From Rhodospirillaceae bacterium (GTDB lineage: Bacteria > Pseudomonadota > Alphaproteobacteria > Rhodospirillales > Rhodospirillaceae), in contig JAQWQC010000013.1 of the NCBI GenBank assembly GCA_029245025.1, positions 1 through 64,000 of the forward strand: a DNA stretch of 64,000 nt, in the 5' to 3' direction. The notes under the pieces are model-generated. The model saw only the letters and a program-made list of their open reading frames with translations. It had not been told where the DNA came from and searched no databases. The position numbers and the translations under genes are program-made. Of the stretch, positions 18,151 through 29,048 are shown one piece after another. The stretch's first letter is position 1. Each line of letters starts with the position of its first letter.

Positions 18151-19629
18151 CTAACCCTCCCCATCAAAAGGATGTCCAGAGAATCCCGCTGTTTCTTCCA
18201 GCACTCCTGCAACACGGAATAAAGTTTCCTCATCCCATCTTTTGGTCAAAATCTGGAGACCAAGTGGCAACCCGCCACTAGACAATCCGGCCGGAACTGA
18301 AATACCGGGAAGCCCCGCTAATGATGCAGGAACGGTAAACACGTCGTTCAAATACATTGCGACTGGATCGTCAGAATTTTCGCCGAGTGGAAAAGCGGGC
18401 TTCGGTGCAGTCGGAGTCAAAATCGCATCAACACCCTTAAATGCACTCACAAAATCTTGGTAGATAAGTTGGCGTACCTTTTGGGCCTTGAGGTAATAGG
18501 CGTCATAATAACCAGCCGACAACGCATATGTACCGATAAAAATTCTACGCTTCACCTCTTCTCCAAAACCGGCCGCACGTGTTTTGACATACATGTCGTC
18601 AAGGCTGTCACCTTCAACACGAAGACCAAAGCGAACTCCGTCATAGCGGGCCAAATTAGAAGACGCTTCTGCCGGAGCAACAATGTAGTACGTCGGCAAA
18701 GCATATTTTGTATGCGGTAGAGCTATATCAATAATTTCCGCGCCGGCATCTTTGAGCCAGGTGATTCCTTTCTCCCAAAGCGCCTTAACGTCGGCGTCTA
18801 GTTCATCCAACCTGTATTCGTCAGGAATCCCTATACGAAGGCCTTTTATATCCCCAGTAAGTGATGCTTCAAAATCGGGTACCGGCAAATCCGCAGACGT
18901 AGAATCTTTAGGATCGTGACCAGACATGACAGACAACAATATCGCTGAGTCACGGACGGTTCTGGTCATGGGACCAGCCTGATCGAGAGAACTTGAGAAA
19001 GCTACAATTCCCCATCGGGAACAGCGCCCATATGTTGGTTTCATGCCGACAATGCCGCAAAAAGATGCCGGCTGACGGATTGAGCCGCCCGTATCAGTGC
19101 CGGTCGCCGCCAAACACATGCGCGCTGAGACTGCGGCTGCTGACCCACCAGATGATCCACCAGGGACAAGATTCGAATTGTCGCCTGTTTTTTTCCAGGG
19201 ATTTAGCGCAGCGCCATAGTAGCTGCTCTCATTGGACGACCCCATAGCGAATTCATCCAGGTTCGTCTTACCTAGATTTACCGCTCCAGCGGCTTTTAAG
19301 TTCGCCGTAACGGTGCTCTCATAGGGTGGCGTAAACCCATCAAGAATATAAGACGCAGCGGTAGTAAGAATGCCTTCTGTACAAAACAAGTCTTTAATAC
19401 CTAGCGGAAGCCCTTCAAGAGCCCCTGCCCGACCCTGACCAATGTTGTAGTCAGCTTCTTTGGCCCGTTCGAGCGCTAGTTCAGGCACTTCAGTTATGTA
19501 CGCATTGAGATCGCGATGTGTATCCATCGCACCAATGTGCGCCTGAGTTAACTCAACGGCGCTAAAATCTCCTTTGGCTAAACCATCACGGGCAGCTGAA
19601 AGGCTAAGCTGAGTAAGCTCTGTCATCAC
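18151..19629 (-). CDS. gatA: Glutamyl-tRNA(Gln) amidotransferase subunit A
   Basis: 492 residues. This amidase subunit releases ammonia from glutamine. The Ser-cisSer-Lys triad is complete: the lysine in LGIKDLFCT, the cis-serine in [13 protein letters not shown] and the nucleophilic serine in [30 protein letters not shown] follows. ATG codons at 19629 and 19626 are both possible; the latter overlaps gatC's stop (ATGA type). Confidence 0.97.
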   Translation of the reverse strand: MMTELTQLSLSAARDGLAKGDFSAVELTQAHIGAMDTHRDLNAYITEVPELALERAKEADYNIGQGRAGALEGLPLGIKDLFCTEGILTTAASYILDGFTPPYESTVTANLKAAGAVNLGKTNLDEFAMGSSNESSYYGAALNPWKKTGDNSNLVPGGSSGGSAAAVSARMCLAATGTDTGGSIRQPASFCGIVGMKPTYGRCSRWGIVAFSSSLDQAGPMTRTVRDSAILLSVMSGHDPKDSTSADLPVPDFEASLTGDIKGLRIGIPDEYRLDELDADVKALWEKGITWLKDAGAEIIDIALPHTKYALPTYYIVAPAEASSNLARYDGVRFGLRVEGDSLDDMYVKTRAAGFGEEVKRRIFIGTYALSAGYYDAYYLKAQKVRQLIYQDFVSAFKGVDAILTPTAPKPAFPLGENSDDPVAMYLNDVFTVPASLAGLPGISVPAGLSSGGLPLGLQILTKRWDEETLFRVAGVLEETAGFSGHPFDGEG

Positions 19630-19913
19630 TCAACCACCTTCGGCACACCAAAAAAGCCTTCATGCGCTTCCGGGGCATTCGCAAGAACTTTGTCCGCGTG
19701 TCCTCCGTCAGAAACGGCATCTTTTCGCCAACTCAAGGTCATATCCGTTCCGCCCGACATGGGTTCAACCGCGTCCGTATCAACTTCCTGAAGTTGTTCG
19801 ATCCAGCTCATAATCCCGCTGAGCTCTTTGGCTAGCGGCGCAAGATCTGCATCAGCTAAGTCAATACGAGCAAGGGTGGCTATTTTTCTGACTGTGGCGT
19901 CGTCGAGCGACAT
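19626..19913 (-). CDS. gatC: Glutamyl-tRNA(Gln) amidotransferase subunit C
   Basis: 95 residues, standard length. It shows the typical start ([12 protein letters not shown]) and the middle motif [12 protein letters not shown]. This small subunit wraps around and stabilises GatA-GatB. It is the first gene of the gatCAB operon and is divergent from ruvX. Confidence 0.95.
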   Translation of the reverse strand: MSLDDATVRKIATLARIDLADADLAPLAKELSGIMSWIEQLQEVDTDAVEPMSGGTDMTLSWRKDAVSDGGHADKVLANAPEAHEGFFGVPKVVE

Positions 19914-20004
19914 GGGCTATGGGTCTCACTTCAAGAGTTGATATGGCCACCCCCAACATGGAAAAGTGGCGGAAAGTAAGGGCTGCGATGATGTATCATT
20001 GGGT

Positions 20005-20472
20005 ATGACGATCTGCAAGCCCACTGCCCTATTGGACGAACTAGGTGCTGGCCAATGCCTCTTGGGGCTTGATGTCGGGACCAAAACCGTCGGTGTAGCA
20101 ATATCTGATAGTGCTCGGATCATTGCATCACCCCTAACCGTCATTCAACGCACCAAGTTCACCAAAGACGCAGAAGCGCTTTTTACCCTCATTGACAAAA
20201 ACAATGCTGGGGCTCTGGTCGTTGGCCTGCCAGTTGAAATGGATGGGAATGAAGGGCGTCAGGCTCAGTATGTCAGGACTTTTGTAGACAATCTCTTGAA
20301 TCTACGGGATGTTGCGGTGACTTTTTGGGACGAACGGCTGTCTACAGTTGCTGTTGAGCGAATGATGATTGAAAACGCTGACTTGAGCCGTAAAAAGCGA
20401 AGCAAAGTGGTCGACCGAGCCGCCGCAGCCTATATCTTACAGGGTGTCATTGATTTCTTGCCGAAAAATTGA
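20005..20472 (+). CDS. ruvX: Putative Holliday junction resolvase / pre-16S rRNA nuclease (YqgF)
   Basis: 155 residues from ATG 20005; an in-frame GTG at 19966 would add 13 residues with no support. The RNase H-like fold is visible: LGLDVGTKTVGVAISD (first catalytic Asp), ALVVGLPVEMDGNEG, and FWDERLSTVAVERM with the conserved D/E. YqgF proteins are implicated in 16S rRNA 5'-end maturation. It lies 62 bases upstream of pyrB. Confidence 0.92.
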   Translation: MTICKPTALLDELGAGQCLLGLDVGTKTVGVAISDSARIIASPLTVIQRTKFTKDAEALFTLIDKNNAGALVVGLPVEMDGNEGRQAQYVRTFVDNLLNLRDVAVTFWDERLSTVAVERMMIENADLSRKKRSKVVDRAAAAYILQGVIDFLPKN

Positions 20473-20534
20473 CCACAAAACAAAGTCATTTGTACGCTTG
20501 TCGAATGTAGAGACCTCCCATATAGTCCGGTTTT

Positions 20535-21500
20535 ATGCGTGACCCTATATTCCCGCACTGTCACCTGCTCGGGATCGAAGGGCTTTCCCCCTTAGAAATC
20601 AATCGCCTATTGGATTTGTCAGATCCCTATGTGGCGCAGAATCGTGGGTCCGATAAGGCCTCTAAGAACCTTAAGGGGCGGACGGTTGTTAACCTATTTT
20701 TTGAGAACTCCACCAGGACACGCACATCTTTCGAGCTCGCAGCACTTCGCTTGGGTGCCAACGTCATCAATATGCAGATCGGCTCGAGCTCGGTCTCCAA
20801 GGGTGAGACCCTGATCGACACGGCAGTCACGCTGAACGCTATGCATCCCGACGTGTTGGTCGTTCGGCACCCCCAATCAGGGGCAGTCAAACTGCTATCA
20901 GAAAAAGTAAATTGCGCGGTGGTCAATGGTGGTGACGGTAGCCACGAGCATCCGACCCAAGCCTTACTAGATGCCCTAACCATCCGCCGGCGGCGCAATA
21001 AGATCGAGGGACTTAAAGTCGCAATCTGCGGAGATGTCGCCCACAGTCGCGTTGCCCGATCCAACTTTTATCTTCTACTTACTTTAGGTGCAGAGGTCCG
21101 GGTTATTGCTCCCCGCACACTCATACCCAGCGAACTCGACCGATTAGGCGTACAGACCTATACAGATATGCGCGAAGGTCTGAGGGACTGCGACATTGTC
21201 ATGATGCTCAGGGTGCAGAATGAACGTATGACTGGCAGCTTCATCCCCTCTGTCAGGGAGTATTTTCGCTTCTTCGGCCTTGATCGCGAAAAACTTGCTT
21301 TGGCGAAACCAGATGCGCTGATTATGCACCCTGGACCAATGAATCGGGGAGTAGAAATTGACTCGGACGTTGCAGACGATTTCGAACGCAGTGTCATTCG
21401 GGAACAAGTCGAACTTGGAGTGGCCGTTCGCATGGCCATACTCGAACTTCTGGCAAACAACCTGTCGGCCAAGCGCGTTGACTCGGACGGTGAAGAATGA
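20535..21500 (+). CDS. pyrB: Aspartate carbamoyltransferase catalytic subunit
   Basis: 321 residues. It forms carbamoyl-aspartate in pyrimidine synthesis. The carbamoyl-phosphate loop [20 protein letters not shown], the [11 protein letters not shown] motif, [12 protein letters not shown] and the aspartate-binding [10 protein letters not shown] and HPGPMNRG are intact. It overlaps the next gene by 4 bases, and the product probably forms a complex with that inactive dihydroorotase homologue. Confidence 0.97.
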   Translation: MRDPIFPHCHLLGIEGLSPLEINRLLDLSDPYVAQNRGSDKASKNLKGRTVVNLFFENSTRTRTSFELAALRLGANVINMQIGSSSVSKGETLIDTAVTLNAMHPDVLVVRHPQSGAVKLLSEKVNCAVVNGGDGSHEHPTQALLDALTIRRRRNKIEGLKVAICGDVAHSRVARSNFYLLLTLGAEVRVIAPRTLIPSELDRLGVQTYTDMREGLRDCDIVMMLRVQNERMTGSFIPSVREYFRFFGLDREKLALAKPDALIMHPGPMNRGVEIDSDVADDFERSVIREQVELGVAVRMAILELLANNLSAKRVDSDGEE

Positions 21501-22819
21501 ATGGGGACCAGCCAGTTAAAACTGCATACACAGGTGCACGTCTTCTTGATCCAACTAGCGGGTTAGATGCGATTGGCGACATTCTGACAGATGGCGAAAA
21601 GATCGTGGCCGTCGGCCCAAACCTATTTGATAGCAGCCCTCCTGCCGATGTCACCGTAGTAAATGTATCTGGCCTATGCGCCGCTCCTGGTCTGGTCGAT
21701 ATGCGGGTTCAAATTCGTGAACCAGGTGAGGAACACAAAGAATCATTACGCAGTGCCAGCCAAGCAGCCGTGGCTGGCGGAGTCACATCCATGGTGTGCC
21801 TGCCGAATACCGACCCTGTTTTGGATGATGAAGCAACACTCGAGTTTGTCGCCCGGCGAGCCAGATTACACGCTTTAACAAAAGTGTACGCGTACGGCGC
21901 AGCAACTAAAGGTCTAGAGGGCAAAGAACTAGCAGAGCTAGGTTTATTGGCTGAAGCGGGCGCCCTCGGCTTTACAGACGGTACCGTTGGCATAGCGGAT
22001 GCGCAAGTAATGCGACGTTTACTCTCATACGCTGCTACATTTAATCTCATGGTTGTTCAACATCCTGAAGACCCCTCACTTGCCGGTAACGGTGTGATGA
22101 ACGGCGGCGAAACAGCGACCCGATTAGGTCTCTCTGGAATTCCAAGAGAAGCCGAGATCATCATGCTAGAGCGGGACATGCGCTTAGTTGAAATGACGGG
22201 CGGGCGATATCACGCCGCTCATATCTCGACAGCCGAAAGCGTTGAGATTATTGCTCAAGCAAAACAAAAGGGGCTGCAAGTCACCTGTGACACAGCACCA
22301 TTCTATTCGGCGCTTAACGAACTTTCGGTTGGGGATTATCGATCATTTGCAAAGCTGTCTCCGCCACTCCGCAGCGAAGAAGATCGACAAGCTATTGTTG
22401 AGGGCCTCAAATCAGGCGTCATTGATGTCATCGCCAGTGACCACTCTCCACAAGACCAGGATAGTAAGCGGCTACCTTTTGCACAAGCCGCCTATGGAGG
22501 TTCTGGCTTAGAAACCTTGCTCGCTGTTTCACTAGATCTAGTTCACAATGAAGACCTTTCACTACTCGGCCTACTCGCAAAATTAACGTCTATCCCTGCG
22601 AAACTTTTAAGGTTGGATGCGGGGCAGTTGCGCAAAGACGCTCCAGCAGACCTCCTTTTCTTTGACCCAGGCATCGGCTGGAAAGTCATTGGCGATAACT
22701 TCAAGTCCAAGTCGAAAAATACGCCATTTGATGGGCGCCCAGTTCAAGGAAAAGTTATAAAAACTGTAATTGATGGCCGCACCGTTTTTGATGCGATTAC
22801 CAATGCTGATCCAGCTTGA
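21497..22819 (+). CDS. Dihydroorotase-like protein, probably non-catalytic (PyrC')
   Basis: 440 residues with the full amidohydrolase fold. The zinc-binding HxH of active dihydroorotases (normally GLIDMHVHLREPG) reads [13 protein letters not shown] here, so both histidines are gone. FTDDG has become FTDGT and the final DHAPH is DHSPQ; one later His (AAHISTAES) remains. Established precedent: in Pseudomonas, pyrB is followed by pyrC', an inactive homologue needed to assemble aspartate carbamoyltransferase. The 4-base overlap with pyrB fits that role. A working dihydroorotase must then be encoded elsewhere. Confidence 0.9.
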   Translation: MNGDQPVKTAYTGARLLDPTSGLDAIGDILTDGEKIVAVGPNLFDSSPPADVTVVNVSGLCAAPGLVDMRVQIREPGEEHKESLRSASQAAVAGGVTSMVCLPNTDPVLDDEATLEFVARRARLHALTKVYAYGAATKGLEGKELAELGLLAEAGALGFTDGTVGIADAQVMRRLLSYAATFNLMVVQHPEDPSLAGNGVMNGGETATRLGLSGIPREAEIIMLERDMRLVEMTGGRYHAAHISTAESVEIIAQAKQKGLQVTCDTAPFYSALNELSVGDYRSFAKLSPPLRSEEDRQAIVEGLKSGVIDVIASDHSPQDQDSKRLPFAQAAYGGSGLETLLAVSLDLVHNEDLSLLGLLAKLTSIPAKLLRLDAGQLRKDAPADLLFFDPGIGWKVIGDNFKSKSKNTPFDGRPVQGKVIKTVIDGRTVFDAITNADPA

Positions 22820-23423
22820 ACCTACATCATGGGCGTTCACCTTAATTGTTGTGGGCGGTTACTTGATCGGCTCCATCCCGTTCGGGCTTTTGTTGACCAA
22901 AACGGCGGGTGCCGGAGACATTCGAGATATTGGGTCTGGCAATATCGGCGCAACGAATGTCCTTCGCACCGGGCGGCGCGGCTTAGCTGCAGCCACACTC
23001 CTCTTAGACGGTGGTAAAGGCGCCCTAGCCGTATGGATCGGCACCATGATGGCGATCCCTCAAGCGGCGGAGGTCGGCGGATTGGTTGCGGGCGCTGGCG
23101 CGGTTCTTGGCCACAATTTTCCTAACTGGCTGCGCTTTCAAGGTGGTAAGGGCGTGGCTACGACACTCGGTATGATGCTGGGGGCCGCCCCTATTGTTGG
23201 TGCCATGGCGAGTGTCACGTGGATCGCGATGGTTATTATATTTCGGTACTCTTCGCTAGCGGCTTTAATTGCCCTCGCCGTCGCGCCCCTCTTCGCTATA
23301 CTTCTCGGCATGACCAATCCCGCATTAATGTTCCTGGCTCTGGCCGTTCTTGGCTGGGTTCGGCACTGGGCAAATATAGGCCGTCTTCTTAAGGGCGAAG
23401 AACCCCAGATTGGCCATTCATAG
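22803..23423 (+). CDS. plsY: Acyl-phosphate:glycerol-3-phosphate acyltransferase
   Basis: 206 residues from ATG 22803. It has about five membrane helices with the three PlsY motifs: GYLIGSIPFGLLL and DIRDIGSGNIGATNVLRTG, HNFPNWLRFQGGKGVATTLG, and VRHWANIGRLLKGEE. It adds the first acyl chain to glycerol-3-phosphate at the inner membrane. The start overlaps the end of the upstream gene by 17 bases. Confidence 0.95.
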   Translation: MLIQLEPTSWAFTLIVVGGYLIGSIPFGLLLTKTAGAGDIRDIGSGNIGATNVLRTGRRGLAAATLLLDGGKGALAVWIGTMMAIPQAAEVGGLVAGAGAVLGHNFPNWLRFQGGKGVATTLGMMLGAAPIVGAMASVTWIAMVIIFRYSSLAALIALAVAPLFAILLGMTNPALMFLALAVLGWVRHWANIGRLLKGEEPQIGHS

Positions 23424-23831
23424 ATCAAAATTACATCCGTCATTCCAAAGGATGGTGAAATATTTGCGGTTCCAGGGTCACCCCTTGACCTGCGTGAACG
23501 TTTAACAAACGGACTGATTCGTGACGGTGTCATTCTTATACGCTCAGCAGAGGATGTTTTAGACGAATTGGCCAACACGACAAAAATTCTATTCACCGCA
23601 GCCTCCCAGCTACAGATAGACTCTCAACCCATTGTAATAGTTAATAAAAATGAGGCAAACGCAACACACTCACGAATCCTTTATGAAATTGGGCGCACCC
23701 CAGTGACAGTTGACGAACAGCGACGACAGTGCCAAGTGTCTGCCCCTGTTCTCGATGCCGTGCTTCTTAAGTTAGAACTCATGGACAAAATAGAACGGCT
23801 TCCGGGCGGCAAAATATGTGGTCTCGGGTGA
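23424..23831 (+). pseudogene. dprA: Truncated dprA (DNA processing protein A) remnant
   Basis: Immediately after the plsY stop, an open frame without a start at its head encodes about 135 residues matching only the C-terminal third of DprA. It contains the end of the Rossmann domain (IFAVPGSPLDLRERLTNGLI...GVILIRSAEDVL) and the terminal winged helix (ILYEIGRTPVTVDE...APVLDAVLLKLELMDKIERLPGG). The roughly 230 N-terminal residues, including the ssDNA-binding core, are missing. plsY-dprA-topA is a common alphaproteobacterial order, so this is the native gene after an internal deletion. An ATG at 23568 could express only a fragment. Confidence 0.88.
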
Positions 23832-23906
23832 CATTAAGAAAAGGTTGAGCGATCTGAGAAATCATCAAATCGCCCAATAACTAGACAGGAACGCGAAACT
23901 AGATCG

Positions 23907-26669
23907 ATGAATAGCATTGTCATCGTCGAATCTCCGGCTAAAGCGAAAACCATCAACAAGTATCTTGGCGATGGCTTTACCGTTATGGCCTCCTACGGAC
24001 ACGTCAGGGATCTCCCTCCGAAGAATGGATCGGTGAGACCGGATGAAGACTTCGCTATGGATTGGGAAGTTGCCGCCCAATCGAAAAAGCACCTCATGAC
24101 CATCGTTAATGCCGCAAAAACTGCAGACGCTATATATCTCGCCACTGACCCCGATCGCGAAGGCGAAGCTATTTCCTGGCACGTTCTTGAAGAATTGAGA
24201 GACCGTAAACTCTTAAACGGTTCAGAAGTGAAACGCGTTACCTTTAACGCGATCACAAAAGCGGCTGTCTTAGAAGCCATGGAAAACCCACGAAAGCTAG
24301 ATACCGAGCTCGTGGACGCTTACTTAGCGCGTCGGGCACTTGATTACTTAGTTGGATTTAATCTTTCCCCGGTACTCTGGCGTAAGCTCCCAGGCAGTCG
24401 CTCAGCAGGCAGAGTTCAGTCGGTTGCCCTACGATTAATATGCACGCGTGAGCTCGAAATCGAGAAATTCGTGCCCGAGGAATATTGGACGGTCGACACT
24501 AAGCTCACCAAAGGCAGTGACCAGTCCTTCACAATGCGGTTAACCCATCACAAGGGTGAGAAGCTCGGTAAGTTTGGGCTCCCCGATGAAAACAGCGCGA
24601 AAGCGGCACAAACTGTTATCGAGAATGCGTCATTTACCGTTGAATTGGTAGAGAAGAAACAGAAGCAACGGCGCCCCTACGCCCCCTTCACTACATCTAC
24701 ACTGCAGCAAGAAGCTTCAAGGCGTCTTTACTTCAGCGCTCGGCAAACAATGGATATCGCACAACGGCTCTATGAAGGAGCTGATATGGGCGGCGAAACC
24801 GTTGGCCTCATCACTTACATGCGTACAGATGGAGTTCAAATTGACAGCGCCGCGGTTAACACCATCCGTAATGTCGTTGGAGAAGACTTCGGTTCAGAAT
24901 ACGTTCCTGAAAAAACTAGGGCCTATTCCTCCAAAGCGAAAAATGCTCAGGAGGCTCACGAGGCAGTTAGACCGACGGACCCAGCTCGGCGCCCAAAGGA
25001 TGTCGAGCCCTACCTGTCGAAAGATCAGCTTCGTCTTTATGAGCTTATTTGGAAGCGTACTGTTGCGAGCCAGATGGAGTCCGCCATCATGGATCAGGTG
25101 TCAGTTGTTTCAGCATCAGCTGACAAAGCTACTAAATTACGCGCCAGTGGATCCGTTATTCGTTTTCCGGGCTTCCTAAAGGTATACGAAGACGCTCCGA
25201 AATCGGGCTCCGACGAAAGTAAAGACAAGGAAGCCGACAGTATCCTCCCCCCCCTTGAAGAGGGAGAAGCTCTTAAGCAGGGCAACGTAAAGCCCGAACA
25301 GCACTTTACACAGCCGCCACCTCGCTTCTCAGAAGCTAGCCTCGTAAAGACGATGGAAGAGCTTGGCATTGGTAGACCATCCACCTACGCCTCAATCATC
25401 CAAGTATTGCAAGACCGTAATTATGTGCGGATGGATAACCGAAGGTTTATTCCAGAAGATCGCGGTCGCGTAGTAACAGCTTTTCTCGAAAGCTTTTTCG
25501 CCAAATATGTGGAGTACTCCTTCACAGCAGACCTTGAAAACAAATTGGATGAAATCTCCGGCGGACGCATGAGCTGGAAGACTGTCCTTTCTGATTTCTG
25601 GACCGACTTCATTTCTGCGATTGAAGGCGCAAGCGAGCTTCGCATCACCCAAGTCATCGATACGCTTGACGAGCTCCTAGAACCGCATCTTTTCCCGAAA
25701 AGTGAAGGTGGAACAGATCCAAGAAAATGCCCTTCATGCGACGACGGTCGACTATCTCTTAAGTTCGGTAAGTTTGGTGGTTTCATTGGCTGCACCAAAT
25801 ATCCTGACTGCCGCTACACGCGACAACTTTCAGTTAGCGGAAATGACCCCAATGCGGCCGCTGCGGACGGACCCAAAGAACTCGGCGAAGACCCTGAAAC
25901 AGGCATGATGGTAACCCTGCGTGCTGGCCCCTACGGTATTTATGTCCAGTTGGGCGATGCTGAAGTCTTGGCCGCCCGTGCTGGTGCCGCGACCCCTCCT
26001 CCCGTCGAGGAGAAACCGGCCAAAGGTAAGAAACCGAAAAAACCAAAGAAACCAAAGGTCCCGAAACCAAAACGCTCTTCGGTACCAAAAGGCATGGACC
26101 CCTTGGCCATTGATCTTGAGCAAGGGCTAAAACTGCTATCCCTGCCGCGCGAAGTTGGTGTCGACCCAGAGAGCGGTGAAATGATTCTTGCGGGCATTGG
26201 TCGCTTCGGCCCCTACCTTAAATACGGCGACAAATATCAATCTCTCGGCGCTGATGACAATGTCCTTGAGATCGGCTTGAATCGTGCGGTCGTTGTTATT
26301 GCTGAAGGTAAACTAAAGAAGGGTAGACGTGGCGGCGGATCCGCCAAATCTCTCGGTGAACATCCAGATGATTCAAAAGAAGTCACGGTCCGCGATGGTC
26401 GTTTTGGACCCTACGTACAACACGGATCACTAAGAGCCACACTACCACGAGACAAAGATAAAGACGCCATTACACTTGAAGAAGCGATCGAACTGTTAGC
26501 AATTAAAGCGGCCAAAGCTGGAACTGCGAAAAAAGGGACAAAAAAGAAGGCTGCGCCGAAAAAGAAAACCAAGGCAAAGAAAAAGACAACGACCAAAAAG
26601 AAAGCTGCGAAGAAAAAAACCAATGCTAAAGAAGCTGCCCCAGACACAAGCGCAGATCAGGTAGATTAG
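23907..26669 (+). CDS. topA: DNA topoisomerase I
   Basis: 920 residues. It relaxes negative supercoils. The Toprim domain opens IVIVESPAKAKTINKYL with TDPDREGEAISWH, and the active-site tyrosine is in GLITYMRTDGVQ. A zinc finger near residue 608 (CPSCDDGRLSLKFGKFGGF...CTKYPDCRY) is followed by repeated GRFGPYLKYGD / GRFGPYVQHG modules. The last ~60 residues are Lys/Ala-rich, a usual alphaproteobacterial TopA tail. Confidence 0.97.
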   Translation: MNSIVIVESPAKAKTINKYLGDGFTVMASYGHVRDLPPKNGSVRPDEDFAMDWEVAAQSKKHLMTIVNAAKTADAIYLATDPDREGEAISWHVLEELRDRKLLNGSEVKRVTFNAITKAAVLEAMENPRKLDTELVDAYLARRALDYLVGFNLSPVLWRKLPGSRSAGRVQSVALRLICTRELEIEKFVPEEYWTVDTKLTKGSDQSFTMRLTHHKGEKLGKFGLPDENSAKAAQTVIENASFTVELVEKKQKQRRPYAPFTTSTLQQEASRRLYFSARQTMDIAQRLYEGADMGGETVGLITYMRTDGVQIDSAAVNTIRNVVGEDFGSEYVPEKTRAYSSKAKNAQEAHEAVRPTDPARRPKDVEPYLSKDQLRLYELIWKRTVASQMESAIMDQVSVVSASADKATKLRASGSVIRFPGFLKVYEDAPKSGSDESKDKEADSILPPLEEGEALKQGNVKPEQHFTQPPPRFSEASLVKTMEELGIGRPSTYASIIQVLQDRNYVRMDNRRFIPEDRGRVVTAFLESFFAKYVEYSFTADLENKLDEISGGRMSWKTVLSDFWTDFISAIEGASELRITQVIDTLDELLEPHLFPKSEGGTDPRKCPSCDDGRLSLKFGKFGGFIGCTKYPDCRYTRQLSVSGNDPNAAAADGPKELGEDPETGMMVTLRAGPYGIYVQLGDAEVLAARAGAATPPPVEEKPAKGKKPKKPKKPKVPKPKRSSVPKGMDPLAIDLEQGLKLLSLPREVGVDPESGEMILAGIGRFGPYLKYGDKYQSLGADDNVLEIGLNRAVVVIAEGKLKKGRRGGGSAKSLGEHPDDSKEVTVRDGRFGPYVQHGSLRATLPRDKDKDAITLEEAIELLAIKAAKAGTAKKGTKKKAAPKKKTKAKKKTTTKKKAAKKKTNAKEAAPDTSADQVD

Positions 26670-26675
26670 TGTCCT

Positions 26676-28964
26676 TTGGCAACCCGTAAAAAAGACACAA
26701 GTATTTCTTCGCTGCCGACCAAGGCAGATATCCTCGCATTTATCGAAAAATCACCAAACCGGGTCGGAAAACGCGAGATCGCCCGGACATTCAACATCCG
26801 TGGCGCGGATCGCCCAGCTTTCAAAAAAATCCTAAAGGAACTTGAGGAAGAAGGCAGAATCGAGCGAGGTGGAAAAAGACACTTCGCGGAGTTAGGTCGC
26901 TTACCAGAAGTTGCCGTCCTTGACGCGGTCAAAATAGACACAGATGGCGATCTCATCGGACAGCCAGCTGGATGGGAACAGCGCGCCCCCCCGCCAGTGA
27001 TCTTTATTGTACCTTCAAAGGAAATGCACGCCGCTGTCGGTGTCGGCGATCGCGTACTAGCGCGACTCAAGCTGGTGGGAGACGGTGCCTATGAAGCGCG
27101 TCCCATTCGAAAACTGTCTGGTGGTCCTCGTCAACTACTTGGAATTTGTGAAAAGACTGATAGCGGTGGACTGATTATTCGACCCATCAGTCGCAAAGAG
27201 CGGCAGACGATCACGGTTGAAAAAAAGCAAACTCAAGGAGCCCGTCACGGCGAGTTTGTTTTGGTTACCGTAGATAGCGGTGCACGGCGGGGGTTAGCAA
27301 AGGGACGCGTCGTCGAGCGCATTCATGACGCTGGCATTGTGAAGGCGCTGAGTCTTATCGCCATTTATAGTCATGGCATCCCGCACGAATGGTCCGCCGC
27401 AGCGATGGAAGAAGCAGAAGCCTGTGGCCCTGCCAAACTGGGTCAGCGAACAGATTTACGTCGATTGCCTCTTGTGACCATCGATGGCGAAGATGCTCGA
27501 GACTTTGACGATGCGGTTTGGGCCGAACCAGACACAAACGCTAGTCATGAAGGTGGCTGGCACCTTGTGGTAGCGATTGCAGATGTAGCTTGGTATGTGC
27601 AGGCAGAGTCAGCCTTGGACCGAGCGGCATTTGATCGAGGCAATTCAACCTACTTTCCTGACCGTGTCGTTCCGATGTTGCCAGAGGCCCTTTCTAACGG
27701 CTGGTGCTCGCTCCGGCCCAACGAAGACCGTCCATGCCTGGCAGTTCACATGTGGATCGACAAGCATGGAAAGATCGTCCGCCATAAATTTGTACGTGGT
27801 CTCATGCGGTCGCAAGCCCGCCTCACCTATGAGCAGGTTCAGGCGGCAATAGAAGGCACCACAGATTCGACAACTGAGCCATTACTTAAGACCGTCATTA
27901 AACCACTTTATGGCGCCTACGCATCCTTAGAGAAAGCTCGGAAGAAGCGTGGGGCCCTTGCTCTTGATCTGCCTGAGCGGAAAATACTGGTAAACGACGA
28001 CGGTGAAATGACGGGTGTTCTCCCCCGTCCTCGATTTGCCAGCCATCAACTGATCGAGGAATTCATGGTGGCAGCGAATGTAGCGGCTGCGCAAACGCTC
28101 CAGAAAGCAAACGCTGCTGGCGTATACCGTGTCCATGAGCCACCAGACCCAGAACGGGTGAGCACGCTGCAAAGGGCGGTGCAAAGCATGGATCTTAAAT
28201 TGGCACCATCCGGCAGCATTAAGGCCAAGGACTTTAATTATATTCTAAAGGCCTCCAAAGACGAACCTGCCGAGGCTTTGATCAATACGATGGTTCTTAG
28301 AACCCAATCACAAGCCAGATACGAGACCGAAAACTTGGGTCACTTTGGCCTAGCTTTGAGCCAATACACCCATTTCACCTCTCCTATTAGACGATACTCC
28401 GATTTGATTGTTCATCGCAGTTTGATTCGCGCCATGAATCTTGGTCAGGGCGGGCTAGATATCCCTGATCAAGATTTGGTCGCAGCGGTAGAGCACATAT
28501 CAATGACCGAACGTCGTTCTGCCGGAGCCGAACGGGAAACTGTGGATCGGTTCACCGCTGCGTTTCTTGCTGACCGGGTCGGCACCACTTTTACAGGCCG
28601 AGTTAACGGCGCAAGCCGGTTTGGCTTGTTTGTGACCTTAGACGATACAGGAGCTGACGGCATATTGCCCATAAAGCGTCTTCCTTCAGACTACTATGAA
28701 GTGTTTGAAGATATTCATATGTTGGCTGGCCGCCATTCGGGCATGGCCTTTTCCGTCGGTGATCTCATTACGGTATCCCTGTCAGAAGCAGATGCCATGA
28801 CAGGCGGCTTGGTATTTGACTATATCGAGCATGCGCCGCTACGCGAAAAAATGGATGCAAAAGCAGACCCTCGTCGAAATCGCCGCAAATCGTCAAAGGC
28901 TAAGCGTCCAAAGTCTGCCAAACGTTCTGGCGGAAAACCCACACGGAAAAAGGCTCATAAGTAG
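26676..28964 (+). CDS. rnr: Ribonuclease R
   Basis: 762 residues from TTG 26676, 6 bases after topA. It is a 3'-5' exoribonuclease that degrades structured RNA. Order: N-terminal winged helix (IAFIEKSPNRVGKREIAR-like region), cold-shock domains, and an RNB domain with the Asp cluster VTIDGEDARDFDDAVW and YFPDRVVPMLPEALSNG. HFGLALSQYTHFTSPIRRYSDL follows, then an S1 domain (TFTGRVNGASRFGLFVTLDD) and a basic C-terminal tail. topA-rnr is a conserved pairing. Confidence 0.96.
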   Translation: MATRKKDTSISSLPTKADILAFIEKSPNRVGKREIARTFNIRGADRPAFKKILKELEEEGRIERGGKRHFAELGRLPEVAVLDAVKIDTDGDLIGQPAGWEQRAPPPVIFIVPSKEMHAAVGVGDRVLARLKLVGDGAYEARPIRKLSGGPRQLLGICEKTDSGGLIIRPISRKERQTITVEKKQTQGARHGEFVLVTVDSGARRGLAKGRVVERIHDAGIVKALSLIAIYSHGIPHEWSAAAMEEAEACGPAKLGQRTDLRRLPLVTIDGEDARDFDDAVWAEPDTNASHEGGWHLVVAIADVAWYVQAESALDRAAFDRGNSTYFPDRVVPMLPEALSNGWCSLRPNEDRPCLAVHMWIDKHGKIVRHKFVRGLMRSQARLTYEQVQAAIEGTTDSTTEPLLKTVIKPLYGAYASLEKARKKRGALALDLPERKILVNDDGEMTGVLPRPRFASHQLIEEFMVAANVAAAQTLQKANAAGVYRVHEPPDPERVSTLQRAVQSMDLKLAPSGSIKAKDFNYILKASKDEPAEALINTMVLRTQSQARYETENLGHFGLALSQYTHFTSPIRRYSDLIVHRSLIRAMNLGQGGLDIPDQDLVAAVEHISMTERRSAGAERETVDRFTAAFLADRVGTTFTGRVNGASRFGLFVTLDDTGADGILPIKRLPSDYYEVFEDIHMLAGRHSGMAFSVGDLITVSLSEADAMTGGLVFDYIEHAPLREKMDAKADPRRNRRKSSKAKRPKSAKRSGGKPTRKKAHK

Positions 28965-29048
28965 ATCAAGGCACTTTTAGCGTGCGTGACCAGCCGGACC
29001 TCCGTATGATTTGTTCGATTGGTTGGCACGCCAAAATGGAACACGAGA

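Noticed and set aside
26411-26647. Hydrophobic minus-strand frame opposite the end of topA
   Set aside because: It is the antisense shadow of the Lys/Ala-rich TopA tail, which reads as Phe/Ala-rich on the other strand.
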